Positions 1-12,336 of a stretch of DNA of 64,000 bases are shown here, piece after piece. How positions within the stretch are numbered: the stretch's first letter is position 1; each line of letters starts with the position of its first letter. The notes under the pieces are model-generated. The model was not told the DNA's origin. It did not search any database and saw only the letters and a program-made list of their open reading frames with translations. The stretch lies in the NCBI GenBank assembly GCA_027579435.1, contig JANBPK010001189.1, forward strand, positions 186,001 to 250,000. Direction: 5' to 3'. The position numbers and the translations under genes are program-made. Source of the stretch: Candolleomyces eurysporus. Taxonomy: Eukaryota > Basidiomycota > Agaricomycetes > Agaricales > Psathyrellaceae.

Positions 1-2427
1 TTCATCTTGTGGCTGTTACGACTCAGATAGAGTATGAACGGTACAAGAGGGGATTTACTCGGTATATTTTTGTGCTTTCCTGCCAACGGGCTTATTCCTC
101 AACATTATCCAGACCGATTACCGACTCGGAAGAATACATCATACCGCCCATGACCACCGCATTTGGCGCCCCTTCCCTCGATAATCGGCCTGGCTGGAGA
201 ACTTTTGTTCATCCGGAAGGGACTCGATATTTCTATTGCGATAGCCTCGACAACGTATGTAACTTTCCGTCATCCTGTGAACCTTTCCTCACGTTAGCCT
301 TCACAGCCCGTCCCAGTACTGACAGAAGCCTGGATATACGAAGACGACGTCTTTAATGAGCTACAGCGTTACATGGACGCCATTTTCGTCTATATGAAGG
401 AATATAAAATTTCTTTTCCCCGGCCAGCTCAGCCATCCCAGAAACAGGGCAACCCGACGAAATCGACTCATCGGAAGCGCTCATCTGGAGATCACTGGGA
501 ACAAGGCGAGCATGCTGAAACTCCTCAGGACCTGGCACCCGTCGTTCTCGTACTGGAATTCCGACTCTCCGGTCGGGTGGGGTATTACTTTGTTGACCAC
601 CCGAGCCAGACACTTTTCTGGCTCGAACCTTTTGATTTCACCTACATACTCATGGAGGTGCGGGTTCAGTGGAGCGATTGGCTTGTGGGTTTACAGATGA
701 AGAGCCATTATTGGTATCATAATGAGTTGTTTCCCCACTTTTACGAGTTGGTTGATGACGATATAGATGAGGTTGCCGATATTGTAGAGTATGCGATGGG
801 AGGTGAGTTCGGCGGCGCAGTGGTAGCCCCTCTCGCCGCTCTTTGTATCAACTGTAGTTGACTGTAATTTTGTTCTAGATCTTTTTACATCGTCACAGTC
901 AGCTGTGCTTTATGATCCGGATGAGCTGGGGTACTTGCAGACTATGGTGCATCGCTACGAACAGAAAGATCCGAAGAGGAGGAGGAGAAGCGTTGGAGAG
1001 CGGAGAGGTATCTGTAAGCTAATTTCCTCTCCTCGATGTCTTACTGGTAACCGATATGTTCCCAGGTCGTATTCTTTCCAGTTTCTGTGGGTGTCTATTT
1101 GTCCGATTAGTTGGGGTGGGGATGCTTATACTTTTCTCTGTAGATGATGAGCGCTTCATCCACCTGTACGGCGACAAGGCAGCACGACTTCGCTCAATCC
1201 AGTCTGTCCATTACTCGGAATACAGAAGGGAAAGGATCTGCGACACTGTGTCTGTCTCCGCGAACGGTGCAACGCAGGAACCTTGGTACACACGGATCGT
1301 GACAGTGGTATTGCCATGGATGTGGCGTCGGGGATCTGCAGATGAAGGCAGGAACAGTGTGAAATACGAAGACGTCAGCCTTCCTGTTGACGCTGAAGCC
1401 AGGGATATGCAGCAGAACTCGCTCGTGCTGAACATGTTCTCGTTGGTTATGTTTGGTGGACCTGGGATACACATCAAAGAGATTCGAAAGTTAGCTTTAG
1501 ATCATATGGTGCGCAAACGTGACCTTGCAAAGTATGTCAAGAAGATGATGCCAGAATGGAGGGATATCACACTTTATGTGAGAAGACAAAATTCTCGTTC
1601 GGGTCTAGTGATATATTAACCGATTCTCTATCCAGGCTACCGTCATTTTAGCAGCAAACATGTCATTCTTGACAATCGGGAGTGTCGATGAAGTCGGGAG
1701 CGCGGGCCACAATAGGACACATTCACAGAGAGCCAGTTATTTCTCGATCCTTGCGAGCATGGGTACGATCATGGTTAGCCTGTTGCTTCCAAGATTGTTT
1801 GATGTAAGCCTCTTTAGCCGCCTGTCTGATGCATCATGCTGAATCACTAACGCTGCGCAGCCTAGATTTGTGGCGAACAAGGTCGCTTCGAGATGGGGTC
1901 TAGAATCGCTGGCCATTCTTTATGGCATGCCATTTGCGCTTCTGGCTTGGTCGTCAGTATTCCTCCGCATTCGTTGCTCGTTTTCTCCCTTATTTATTTT
2001 GCTTTACTCCAGGATGTTATCATTCTTCTTGTCTTTTGTCCTATTATGGTGCCAGGGGGAGGACAACGCGGTGATCGCCATGGTCTCCATCTCGTGCTTC
2101 ATTTTTGCGGTGATCCTGGCGTGGGGTGTGACGGCTGCGCATCAGACGAAGCTGTACAAGTCTTACGCAGAGAAAGTGGCGCAGAAGATAGGGAGGATTG
2201 GCAGCAAGGTGGGGAGCGCGGTGTGGAGGATATTAACCGTAACAACAACACGGAAGGACGGAGGGGATGCTGTCATTGACGTTGAAGCTCCCGCGCAGCC
2301 TAGTGAGCACGTCCCTGTGGGGTCAATGATGTCTGAACCTGCATCCGGAATGCGTGGTTGGCTCAAACGAACACTGTTCAACAGTAGGAAGATAACGTAC
2401 CTATGCCTACTCCTTGACAGAAAGTAG
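1..2427 (+). CDS. WW-motif multi-pass membrane protein, paralogue 1 (5' end outside window)
   Basis: This multi-exon gene begins before the window; the first exon visible ends at about 61 (donor GTATAT). The next exons encode a WW-like motif (GW-x4-VHPEG-x-RYFY, near 190-250) and then a long exon to about 810 with a second WW-like motif (YYFVDHPSQTLFWLEP). A basic linker follows (KDPKRRRRSVGERR, near 970-1010), then a soluble region containing NMFSLVMFGGPGIH, which ends near 1580 before the membrane part. The last two exons (about 1660-1805 and 1861-2427) carry several hydrophobic helices, including the family motif GLESLAILYGMPFALLAW. It forms a tandem pair with the gene at 3.1-5.7 kb and has three more paralogues in this window. 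An indel near the end gives it a different C-terminus from its neighbour. Function is unknown; a plasma-membrane or endomembrane location is inferred from the helices. Confidence 0.75.
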
Positions 2428-3130
2428 CTAGATTCATGTAGTGTATATCTAATATTCAATGACGGGAAAAGAATTTCGAATGGGCCATGATTCTGGTCTA
2501 TCGATATGCAACCAGCCGTTATAAGCCGCATCATCTTGTCAACTTCATCTCTTCCGTTCTTTTACCCTGACTTTTGAAAATCACGGCTATGACGTGCTCC
2601 TAACCTTCCACGTTCCTTGGTATTCGTGCCTCGCGCAAACCTCGTGGGATATTACACGCCCATTTCTCGCGGTAGCATTGATCCAATAACTGCTCGTCAC
2701 TGGTCCACCCTGCCACATGTACACTGGTGTGTCGCCGCTCGTACCCCTCTCATATCGAAAGCGGCTAGCCTTTTCCTTCAGCGCATGTCTACAGTTGTGT
2801 CATGACAGAAGCCGGGGGCAAACTGGGGGGTTCGTGCCCGGTAGACGCCTCCTCCCAATATCAAAATGACTGCTGTGGCAACATCCCGGCGGTTTTTATT
2901 CGCTGCTGCAAAAGTGTGCTGTGCAAATGATTTTGAGGCCTACGTGTTCGACGTGCTTTTCCTTAATAACCAAGTGCAGTTTTCGAGAGTTATTTAACAC
3001 CCACAGTAACTGTGCGACCCACGATTACACCAATCGCCCACTGGCTATCCCCCATACATTTACCCCTGGTTCTATCAGCCAACTTCTGTTTCCACGCCAC
3101 CCCACGAACTCTAGCTTGTCGAACACCTCA

Positions 3131-5718
3131 ATGGCACAAGGAAACGGCCAGGAGGGTGAAAACGGGACACATTGCTCCTCCCAGGTTCCTAGCTCTGGCA
3201 GAGGGTCAGTCAGAATTCGAGGCAATTGTATCCATGCGGATAGCTGAAGCCACACCAGGGAAACCACCCGCCCATATGATCATTTGAACATATCTAAAGA
3301 CTTACGCGATCCGAGTCTTCATCTTGTGGCTGTTACGACTCAGACAGAGGATGAACGATACAAGAAGGGGTTTACTCGGTATGTTTTTCTGCTTTCCTGC
3401 TAACGGGTTCACTCCTCAACATTATCCAGACCAATTACCGACTCGGAAGAATACATCATACCGCCCATGACCACCGTATTTGGCCCCCCTTCCCTCGATA
3501 ATCGGCCTGGCTGGAGAACTTTTGTTCATCCGGAAGGGACTAGATATTTTTATTGCGATAGCCTCGACAACGTACATCACTTTCCGTGATCTTGTATGCC
3601 CTTACTCATGTTAGCCTTCACAGCCTGTCCCAGTATTGACAGAGGCCTGGATATACGAAGAAGACGTCTTTAATGAGCTACAGCGTTACATGGACGCCAT
3701 TTTCGTCTATATGATGGAACATAACATTTCTTTTCCCCGTCCAGCTCAGCCATCCCAGAAACAGGACAACCCTAGGAAATCGACCTGTTGGAAGTGCTCA
3801 TGTGGAGATCACTGGGAGGGAGGCGAGCATGTTGAACTTCCTCAGGACTTGGCACCCGTCGTCCTCGTCCTGGAATTCCGACTCACCGGGCGTATGGGTT
3901 ACTACTTTGTTGACCACCCTAGCCAAACACTTTTCTGGCTTGAACCTTTCGATTTCACCTACATGCTCTCGGAGGTGCGGGTCAAGTGGGACGATTGGCT
4001 TGTGGGACTACAGATGAAGAACCATTATTGGTCTCATAATGAGTTATTTCCCCACCTTTACGAGTTGGATGATGATGTTATATATAAGGTTGACGATATC
4101 ATCGGGTATGCAATGGGAGGTGAGTTGGATGGCGCAGTGGTAGCCCCTCTCGGCGCCCTTTGTATGAACTGTTCTTGACTGGGCTTTTGTTCTAGACATT
4201 TCTACATCGTCACGCACAGCTGTGCACTGGGATCCGGACAAGTTGGGGTACCTGCAGACTATGGTGCATCGCTACGAACAGAAAGACCCGAGGAGGAGGA
4301 GGAGAAGCGTTGGAGAGCGGAGGACAATCTGTAAGCTAATCTACTCTCCTCAATGTATTATTGCTAAACTACATGTTCCCAGGTCGTATTTTTTCCGATT
4401 TCTGTGGGCATTTGATTGTTCAATTGGATGGGGTTGGCGATGCTTATGTTTTTCTCCGCAGATGCCGAACGGTTCTTGAACTTGTATGGCGACAAGGCAG
4501 CACGACTTTCCTCGGACCAGTCTATCCATTACTCAGAGCATCGGAGGAACAAGATCTGCGACACTACGCCTGTCGTTGTTCATAGTGCAACGCAGGAACC
4601 TTGGTACAGACGCATAGCGAAAGCGGTATTGCCATGGATGCGGCACCAGGGATCTGCGGATGAAGGTGACAAAAATGTGAAACACGAGGACATTAGCCCT
4701 CCTGTTGACCGTGAAGCCAGGAATATGCGGCGGAACTCGCTCGTGCTGAACATTTTCTCGTTGATTATGTTTGGTGGACCTGGGATACACATGCAGCAGA
4801 TTCGGGAGTTAGCTTTGGATCGTCTAGTGCGTCAACGCGGCTATAAAAAATANCGTGGAGAAGACGTTACCAGAGTGGAGCAAGATCACACTTTATGTGA
4901 GAAGACAAAATTCTGGTTCAGGTCTAGTGATATATTTACTGATCCTCTATCCAGGCTACCGTCATCTTAGCAGCAAGCATGTCATTCTTGACAATCGGAA
5001 GTGTTGATCAAGCCGGAAGTGCGAGCCACAATAGGACATATTCACAGAGAGCCTGTTATCTCTCAATCCTTGCGAGCATGGGTACAATTACGTTCAGTCT
5101 GTTGCTTGCAAGATTGCTTCACGTAAGTCGCTTTCTCCGCCTGCATCATGCTTTCGAATCACTGACGCTGGGCAGCCTGACTTTGTGGTGAACAGGACCG
5201 TTTCGAGATGGGGTCTAGAGTCGCTGGCTATTCTTTATGGCATGCCATTTGCGCTTCTACTTTGGTCGTCAGTATTCCTCTGCCTCCGTTGCTCGTTTTC
5301 TCCCTTATTTATTTTGCTTTACTCCAGGATGTTATCATTCTTCTTGTCTTTTGTCCTATTCTGGTACCAGGGGGAGGACAACGTGGTGATCGTTATGGTC
5401 TCTATCTCGTGCTTCATTTTTGCGGTGATCCTGGCGTGGGGTGTGACGACTGCGTATGAGACGGAGCTGTATAAGTCTTACGCGGAGAAAGTGGCGGAGA
5501 AGATAGCGAGAATCGGCAGCAGGGTGGGGAGCGCGGTGTGGAGGATATTAACCGTAACAACAGCACGGAAGGATGGAGGGGATGCTGTCATTGACGTTGA
5601 AGCTCCCGCGCAGCCTAGTGAGCACGTCCCTGGGGAGTCAATGATGTCTGAACCTGCATCAGGAATGCGTGGTTGGCTCAAACGAGCTGTTAAACAGTTA
5701 AAGGACAATGAAAGATAA
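3131..5718 (+). CDS. WW-motif multi-pass membrane protein, paralogue 2
   Basis: This is the tandem copy of paralogue 1, offset by about 3.3 kb, with the same exon order. The first WW-like motif lies near 3500-3560 and the second near 3890-3950; the KDPRRRRRSVGERR linker, the FGGPGIHM segment near 4770 and the final membrane exons (to 5718) follow. The start is uncertain. ATG 3131 has a good context, and a donor GTCAGT at about 3207 joined to an acceptor near 3318 gives an open reading frame into the conserved RYKKGFTR segment. The N at 4853 breaks the frame. If it is omitted, the text aligns codon by codon with paralogue 1 through the ITLY segment, so I read the break as an assembly artefact. 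Function is unknown. Confidence 0.72.
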
Positions 5719-5992
5719 CGTACCTATGCCTACACTCTTGACAGAAAGTAGCTAGATTCATTAGTGTGTATCTAATTTAACGACACGAAACGAATTTCGA
5801 ACGGTGTTACAAACTCCAGAAGGCAAATGCCTCAGGCGGCCATAAAATTACAATGCGGATAAAATGAACCAAAATTGGGAAGGGATGGACTCATACACTC
5901 GGATTTCTACACGTAAAGCCTAGTGCTCTTTCAGTCCCAAACGAACAAATCTGCGCTTAAATTGGTACTAGGCGGGACGGTCAGTCCGAATC

Positions 5993-7472
5993 CTAAACAG
6001 CAGAGGATTTTGTGATGGATTGGACTATCTGCTGCAGTTCAACGACACCCGGATGCTCGAGGTCTGGTTCACCAACCTCCAGATCCTGTTGTTGGCAGGT
6101 GAAGGACCGGTACCAGGGATCTGAACGCAAGGGTTTGACACTCGTATCGGGGGGGGTCCAGACGTGCGTACACGCAGTGTATGCAATTTCGGCAAAGCCG
6201 ATTTGACTTTGCTGTTCCTTGCGTGGCCGGCGTCCCAAATCGCGCATGAAATGGTGCCGTACGGCGGAGGATGGCCCGGACGTGGTTCCTGCGAAATGGT
6301 CAACTCCTCGAGAGCTGGTAGGAGCTCCAATGGCTTCCGCGAAGAAGGGATGGAATACGATGAGCTGGGGGAATTAAGAATTGGAACAAGAAGCGAGGGA
6401 GACGCGACAAGTTCGCGGACGTTCGGAAGAAACTGGCCGTCGAGTTCTCCCCACCGGTGTCTCGACCGTCTGCCGACAGGGAGACATTTGTGAGGGTTGA
6501 AAGGCGTTCCAGGAATAAAATCAAAGCAGAAAGAGGGAGAACTGAGTCCTGAATGCTGAAATGGGACAGCTGAGAAAATATCCAATTGCAACTGGACAAC
6601 AGGGCTCGCCAATCGGCTGGTGGGAGTGGGAAATCGTGGAAATGCAATCCCGTCAAGGCCGAGGAGGACTGGAGGACAAGCCTGTGGAAGAAATGGTATA
6701 GGAATGGAGTGAACGCCCTTACTCCGCCAGTCCGCCGGGACAATCCACTTGTCACACCTACAAAGGTCAGCTGGGACAATTGACCTTTGCTGAAAGCGTC
6801 CTCAGAGATGGTAAAGCGGACTGGCGGTGGAACAAGCCTGCTTGTAACTGTCATCGGGCCTGTCGACGGGGGAGGCAGGGCTCTGAAGAGAGGCTGGCCT
6901 GTTGGACGGCAATCATCGAAAAAAAAACCTTGAATTCGAATCCTTGCTCGGCGGAAATTTCAAGGGGTTTAAGAAAAGCTCTCGCCATCGTCGGGATCGC
7001 GAGAGCAGATTGCAGAGACACCGCATCTGCTGACCGGTATACGTCCCTTGGTCTTCGCATGGCACTGTGTAAGTGATGTCAGACTGTGAATGGCATCGCC
7101 AGCCTGACTGCTCGGATGTGAATATATTTGAAGAGTAGAGTTTTTGATGGCTTCCATCAGTAGCTCAGCCTGTGTCTTCAAGATTGCTATTCGGAGGCGT
7201 TCGTAGAGGGTCTTGCAGGTGAGCCCTAGCTGAAGACCCTGCAAGGTAGGAGGATTGCGAGAGAGAATATATGAAAGAATCTCATCCCATATTTCCACTG
7301 GGCAGTCAAAGAGCTCGGCAAGAGGCATTTCTGAGGGTACGGCTTCGGTTGGATGGCCTGTGATATAGGGCCACCTGAAAAGGGAATTTATTTCCACGAT
7401 TACAAGCCACGTCTCATCAAGTAATGGCTGTCGCGTAGAGGGCGTCGAATCTCTTCTCGCCTGCTTCTCCAT
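5993..7472 (-). CDS. F-box-type protein with LRR-like C-terminal region (gene model partly uncertain)
   Basis: The N-terminal exon carries an F-box-like stretch (LFDCPVEIWDEILSYIL ... LGLTCKTLYERLR). Fungal proteins of this type usually recruit substrates to SCF ubiquitin ligases through Skp1. Downstream reverse-strand exons near 6850-6300 and 6470-6150 look like the leucine-rich half (LPALEELTI, LPKLHTLRV). The final exon follows a plausible intron (donor GTACGC after KLHTLR, acceptor CAACAACAG) and ends at 5993. Between about 6440 and 6470 the frame changes with no convincing intron, so the gene may be frame-broken or wrongly modelled there. The start at 7472 leaves only 68 bp to the divergent COP1 start; M at 7328 is an alternative. 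It is not a close paralogue of the other three F-box genes in the window. Confidence 0.55.
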
Positions 7473-7540
7473 CCATCTTCTATATCTCCCTCCACCCCCA
7501 CATTACTCTAGATCGGCGAGGGGAGAAATAATCTGCGAGC

Positions 7541-10500
7541 ATGTCTGTGATGCTCACAAAGTTCGAATCTAAAAGCAACCGTGTCAAGGGTATGTATGTT
7601 TCCACCTCAATCTGGCCTGCTTTCTCGTTATCGGGCTTGCGGCAATATTGGGCGTTTGGTCGTTGTCGAGGTCGTTTGAGAGGCTGACGATGCACTGCAG
7701 GGCTTGCTTTCCATCCAACGCAACCTCTCTTGGCAGCTGCACTTCATAATGGGAGCGTCCAGTTATGGAATTATCGGATGGGCGTTTTGGTCGATAGGTT
7801 CGACGAGCATGAAGGTATGCCCATGCATTTTAACTGTCATTTTTTCTGCTGATCATCTAATTTATCTATCGTATCTTGCATTCGATAGGACCTGTCCGAG
7901 GCGTAGCAATCCACCCAACCCGACCCTTGCTTGTAACTGGCGGCGATGATTATAAAATCAAAGTCTGGGGTGCGTCTCGTATTCCTGGTGTTTTCGTTGC
8001 GGGAGCGCGCGCTGACACGCGAAATATGGAATCTAGATATTCGCCCTCAGAACCGCCGATGTCTGTTCACCCTGCACGGACACTTGGATTACGTTCGAAC
8101 AGTTCAGTTCCACCATGAGATGCCCTGGATCGTGCGTTGCCGTCCCTCAATCGCGATTCTGTACGATTTTAACGTTGATTTATGTCTCAGATCTCTGCCT
8201 CCGACGACCAAACGATCCGTATCTGGAACAGCACCTCCCGGCAATGCATCGCCGTCTTGACTGGCCATTCGCACTATGTCATGTCCGTCCAGTTCCATCC
8301 CAAAGAAGATCTCATCGTCTCCGCTTCAATGGATCAGACCGTTCGGGTTTGGGATATCTCTGGTCTCCGCAAGGCACCCAACGGCGGGCCTCAAAATCAT
8401 GGCCCAGGTAGTACAGGACCCGGCAACTTTGAAGCCTTCGACTCGTTCTCCACCGTCAAGCACGTTCTGGAAGGCCATGACCGCGGTGTCAACTATGCGA
8501 TGTTCCATCCCACCCTCCCCCTGATCATCTCTGCTGCCGACGACCGCGTCATCAAAGTGTGGCGGATGAGCGAAACCAAGGCTTGGGAGGTCGATTCATG
8601 CAGAGGCCACTTTAACAACGTGTCGAGCGCGCTTTTCCACCCAAAGCACGAATTGATCGTCTCCTGTGGAGAAGACAAGACCGTTCGGGTGTGGGATCTG
8701 GGGAAAAGAACGGCGATCCAGACGTTCAGGAGGGAGCACGATAGGTTCTGGGTGCTCGCGGCTCATCCAAATCTCAACCTCTTTGCTGCGGGACACGACA
8801 GCGGGTTGATCGTTTTCAAACTGGAGAGGGAACGTCCGGCCTTTTCGGTGAGCCAGGACACGTTGTACTACGTGCGCGACAAGTATGTCCGTGCATATGA
8901 TTTCAACAGCGGGGCGGATATTGGGCTGTTGAGCGTGAAGAAGTTTGGGAGCCCATATGTTCCACCCCGAACGCTCAGCTTCAACCCGGCAGAACGCGCT
9001 GTTCTGTTGACCATCAGCTCGGATAACGGCATATATGAATTGGCCAATTTGCCTCAGCAGACACAGACAGAGGTCAAGGATTCGAGCGTGGATGGAAAGA
9101 GGGGAAGCGGTCAGAGTGCGATCTTCGTGGCTCGGAATAGGTTTGCAATTTTGAACAAGGCCAATCAGGTTCGTAGATATGTTCTCTGTGCTTATTCTTC
9201 GTTGCTAATCCAAAAATTGTAGCTTATTGAAGTTCGCGATCTTGCCAACACTGTCGTCAAGTCCATCAAGCCGCCCGTTCAAACTAACGAAATCTTCTAT
9301 GGCGGAACCGCGTGCTTGATCCTCAGCTCTCCTACCTCTGTCGTCCTCTACGATATTCAACAACAGAAGACTATCGGCGAGATCAGCAGCCCACCGGTCA
9401 AATACGTTTCCTGGAGCAATGACGGTACTTTGGTGGCGCTCATGAGCAAACACAGTACGTCTTTTCTTATTTTCTCAATGTCAATTCTTTGTAACTGACG
9501 GGGTTACAGCCATCACAATCGCAAACAAAAACTTCTCCCAGCACAGTTTGGTTCATGAGACTATTCGTATCAAGTCTGGAGCTTGGGACGATGCTGGAGT
9601 GTTCATTTACTCGACCCTCAACCACATCAAGTATTGTTTGTCTCAGGGGTTCGTGACGCAGGTGCTTTTAACGAAATGAAACTGACCTATTACTTTCTCC
9701 TTCCAGTGATAATGGCGTTATTTGTACATTGGATAACCCTGTTTACTTGACTCGCGTCAAGGGCAAGACTGTCTACACTCTCGATCGCTCCGCTCGCCCT
9801 CGTACCATCAACTTTGATCCAACAGAGTATCGGTTCAAGCTGGCGCTGCTCAAGAACAATTACGAGGAAATGCTTTACATCATCAAAACTTCGACGTTGC
9901 TTGGACAGAGTATCATTGCCTATCTGCAGAAGAAGGGTTTCCCTGAGGTTCGTTCCATTCTCGTTAATTTCCATAAACCACCAGCTCATGCAAGTTGGTT
10001 TAGATCGCTTTGCACTTCGTTCAAGATACCAACACGCGTTTCGAGCTGGCGCTGGAATGTGGCAACCTCGATGTTGCGATGGAAATGGCCAAGACTATCA
10101 ACCGACCTGACTGCTGGGAACGCCTTGCCCAGCAGGCTCTGAAACAGGGTAACCACAAGGTGGGGTCATATTCCCTTCATAACTGATCAGCCACTTATCA
10201 CTTCCCTTGAATCAGGTCGTGGAGAAAGCCTATCAGCAGACCAAGAACTTTGACAAGCTTTCTTTCCTGTACCTTGCCGTTGGAAGTCAGGACAAACTCG
10301 AGAAAATGCAGAAAATTGCTGATGCTCGCGGGGATCCCATGTCTCGGTTCCACAATGCGCTCTATGCTGGTGATGTTGAAGGAAGAATCTCTGTACTGCG
10401 GGATGTCGGACTTCGTAAGTTTATTTACGCCTTCCATTATTGATCAGAGGCTGAGCTTAAATTGAATAGATCCATTGGCGTATCTGACTGCAAAGACTAA

Positions 10501-12036
10501 TGGCCTCGACGAGCTCGCTGCCGAAATCCTGGAGGCTGCAGGGTTGACGGAGGCTGATATCGATGACGTTCCCACCTACGGCGCTTCGACTTTGAGACCG
10601 CCTGCTGTTGTCACCTCGGGCACCAACCTCATTTGGCCATCTGTTTCAAGCGGGGAGAACTTTTTCGACAAGGCTCTCGCTAACGGTGTCCTCGAGGGTG
10701 GTGTCGAGCCTGATTATGTCAACGGTGATGCTGCCGCTGCAGGGGCGCACAATGCCCTGGATGCCTGGGCTAAGGAGGAAGAAATCGGAGACCTCGAGGC
10801 TGAAGAGGGCGGTTGGGATTTGGACGCTGATGCTGAGGCCGAGACCTTTGACACTCCTGAAGCCGCACCAGCCGAAGAAGAAGAAGAATTGGGCGCTGGC
10901 GCCACCCCTGGTGTCAACGAGAAAGACCTCTGGGTGCGCAACTCGCCGTTGGCTGCCGACCACGTTGCTGCTGGGTCATTTGAAACGGCAATGCAGGTAC
11001 GGAGTTGTTCATCTTTTCCGAGCCGCGTTGCGTTGAAGCTGATTAATGCCTATTTTTAGCTGCTTACGCGTCAATTTGGTGTTGTCAATTTTGCTCCCCT
11101 CAAACCACTCTTCGTGTCAATATACAGGTCGTCGCATGCATACCTCAGCCCTCTGGCCTCGCTACCACCGCTTGAGTTGCACCTTCGCCGCAACCCAACC
11201 GAGTCCTCGCCAAGCAAGGTGCTTCCGATTGCCGTGAGGTCGTTGCAGTCTGTACGATCGGAGCTCCTGGAGGGTTATCGATTTGTCTCAGGCAATAAGC
11301 TCACTGAAGCACAAGCAGCCTTCCGCTCGGTGTTGGAGGCGTTGTTGCTTGTTGTCCTTACCTCTGACGATGAGGCCAAGTTGGTACGCCCTAATTTCAT
11401 TTTTCATTTGCCGGGTACCATCCCCTCACCGAGGTCTATCTGTGTAGTGGCGAGAATCAGTAACTGCTGCGCGAGAATACCTGCTCGGTGTTACCATCGA
11501 GTTGGAACGACGACGAGTCGCAGCTGAGGACCCATCCAACGTAACGCGCAATCTGGAACTCTCTGCCTACTTCACGCATTGCCAGCTGCAACCCCCTCAT
11601 CTGCAGATTGCGTTGCGAAATGCGATCAACATATTTGGAAAGGCGAACAATCACGCACATGCAGCCCGCTTCGCGAAACGCTTGGTTGAGCTGAAGCCTG
11701 ATCCCAAGATCGTTGCTCAGGTACATAGCCTCTCCTTTTTTTTCACATCTTTTTTTNGAATGTTTGGTCTGACATGTTTGATGCAACCTATAGGCACGTC
11801 AAAAGATTAGTGCGGGTGAACGGAACCCTATCAACTCTGTCACTGTTGCCTATGACGAGTTCACACCCTTTGAGATTTGCGGTGCAACCTACACGCCGAT
11901 TTATCGTGGTTCGCCTATCGTCCGATGCCCGTACACCGACGCTGCGTTCCAGCCTCAGTTCAAGGGTAACTTGGATCCTTTGACGCAGCTGACAGAGATC
12001 GGAGCAGCCGCGTCCGGGTTGCCTGCTGCTTGGTAA
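7541..12036 (+). CDS. COP1: Coatomer subunit alpha (alpha-COP), COPI vesicle coat
   Basis: Alpha-COP is a subunit of the COPI coat that returns cargo from Golgi to ER. I could join 14 exons (starting 7541, 7701, 7889, 8037, 8191, 9223, 9510, 9707, 10004, 10216, 10470, 11060, 11448 and 11794). They sum to 3,651 nt and 1,216 residues, the usual length for this family, with all phases closing. The N-terminus has WD40 repeats ([36 protein letters not shown]) typical of the cargo-binding propeller, followed by the coatomer WD-associated region, an acidic linker (EEEEELGAG near 10,880) and the conserved alpha-COP C-terminal domain. The ATG fits the family start ([14 protein letters not shown]). The N at 11757 falls inside an intron. 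An F-box gene starts divergently 68 bp upstream. Confidence 0.97.
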
Positions 12037-12336
12037 TTGTTTTTTGTGACCGGCCGAGATGTTTCCGGTGCTGTAATACAACGATTGTAGTACTGTATTT
12101 GGGTGGATTTTCCTTTCCGTGATGAAAATGATATTTCTGTTTTTCTCTTCTTTTGTGGTGTGGCATATGAAAGCAATGTCTTCTATAAACGTGAAGGCTA
12201 TATTCGCGTTCGAACCCGTCGGCGCAACGTAACATCCGATTACCATGAATGAAGTAGGATTATTAACTACTCTAAGAATATAGTTGGGATCGTGAAAGTC
12301 ATAGATGTCCGGTCATAACCTTAATTCGTGTCCGTG

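Noticed and set aside
7480..7695. Reverse 71-codon ORF at the COP1 start
   Set aside because: It covers COP1 exon 1 and its intron antisense and shows no recognisable motif.
10646..10963. Reverse ORFs across COP1
   Set aside because: They overlap a housekeeping gene with 1,216 aligned residues on the forward strand and have no motif of their own.
12180..12240. A GGTTCGAAC-like box on the reverse strand as part of a tRNA
   Set aside because: The flanking bases do not form a T stem or an acceptor stem, and no A box or anticodon arm is present. I found no convincing tRNA anywhere in the window.
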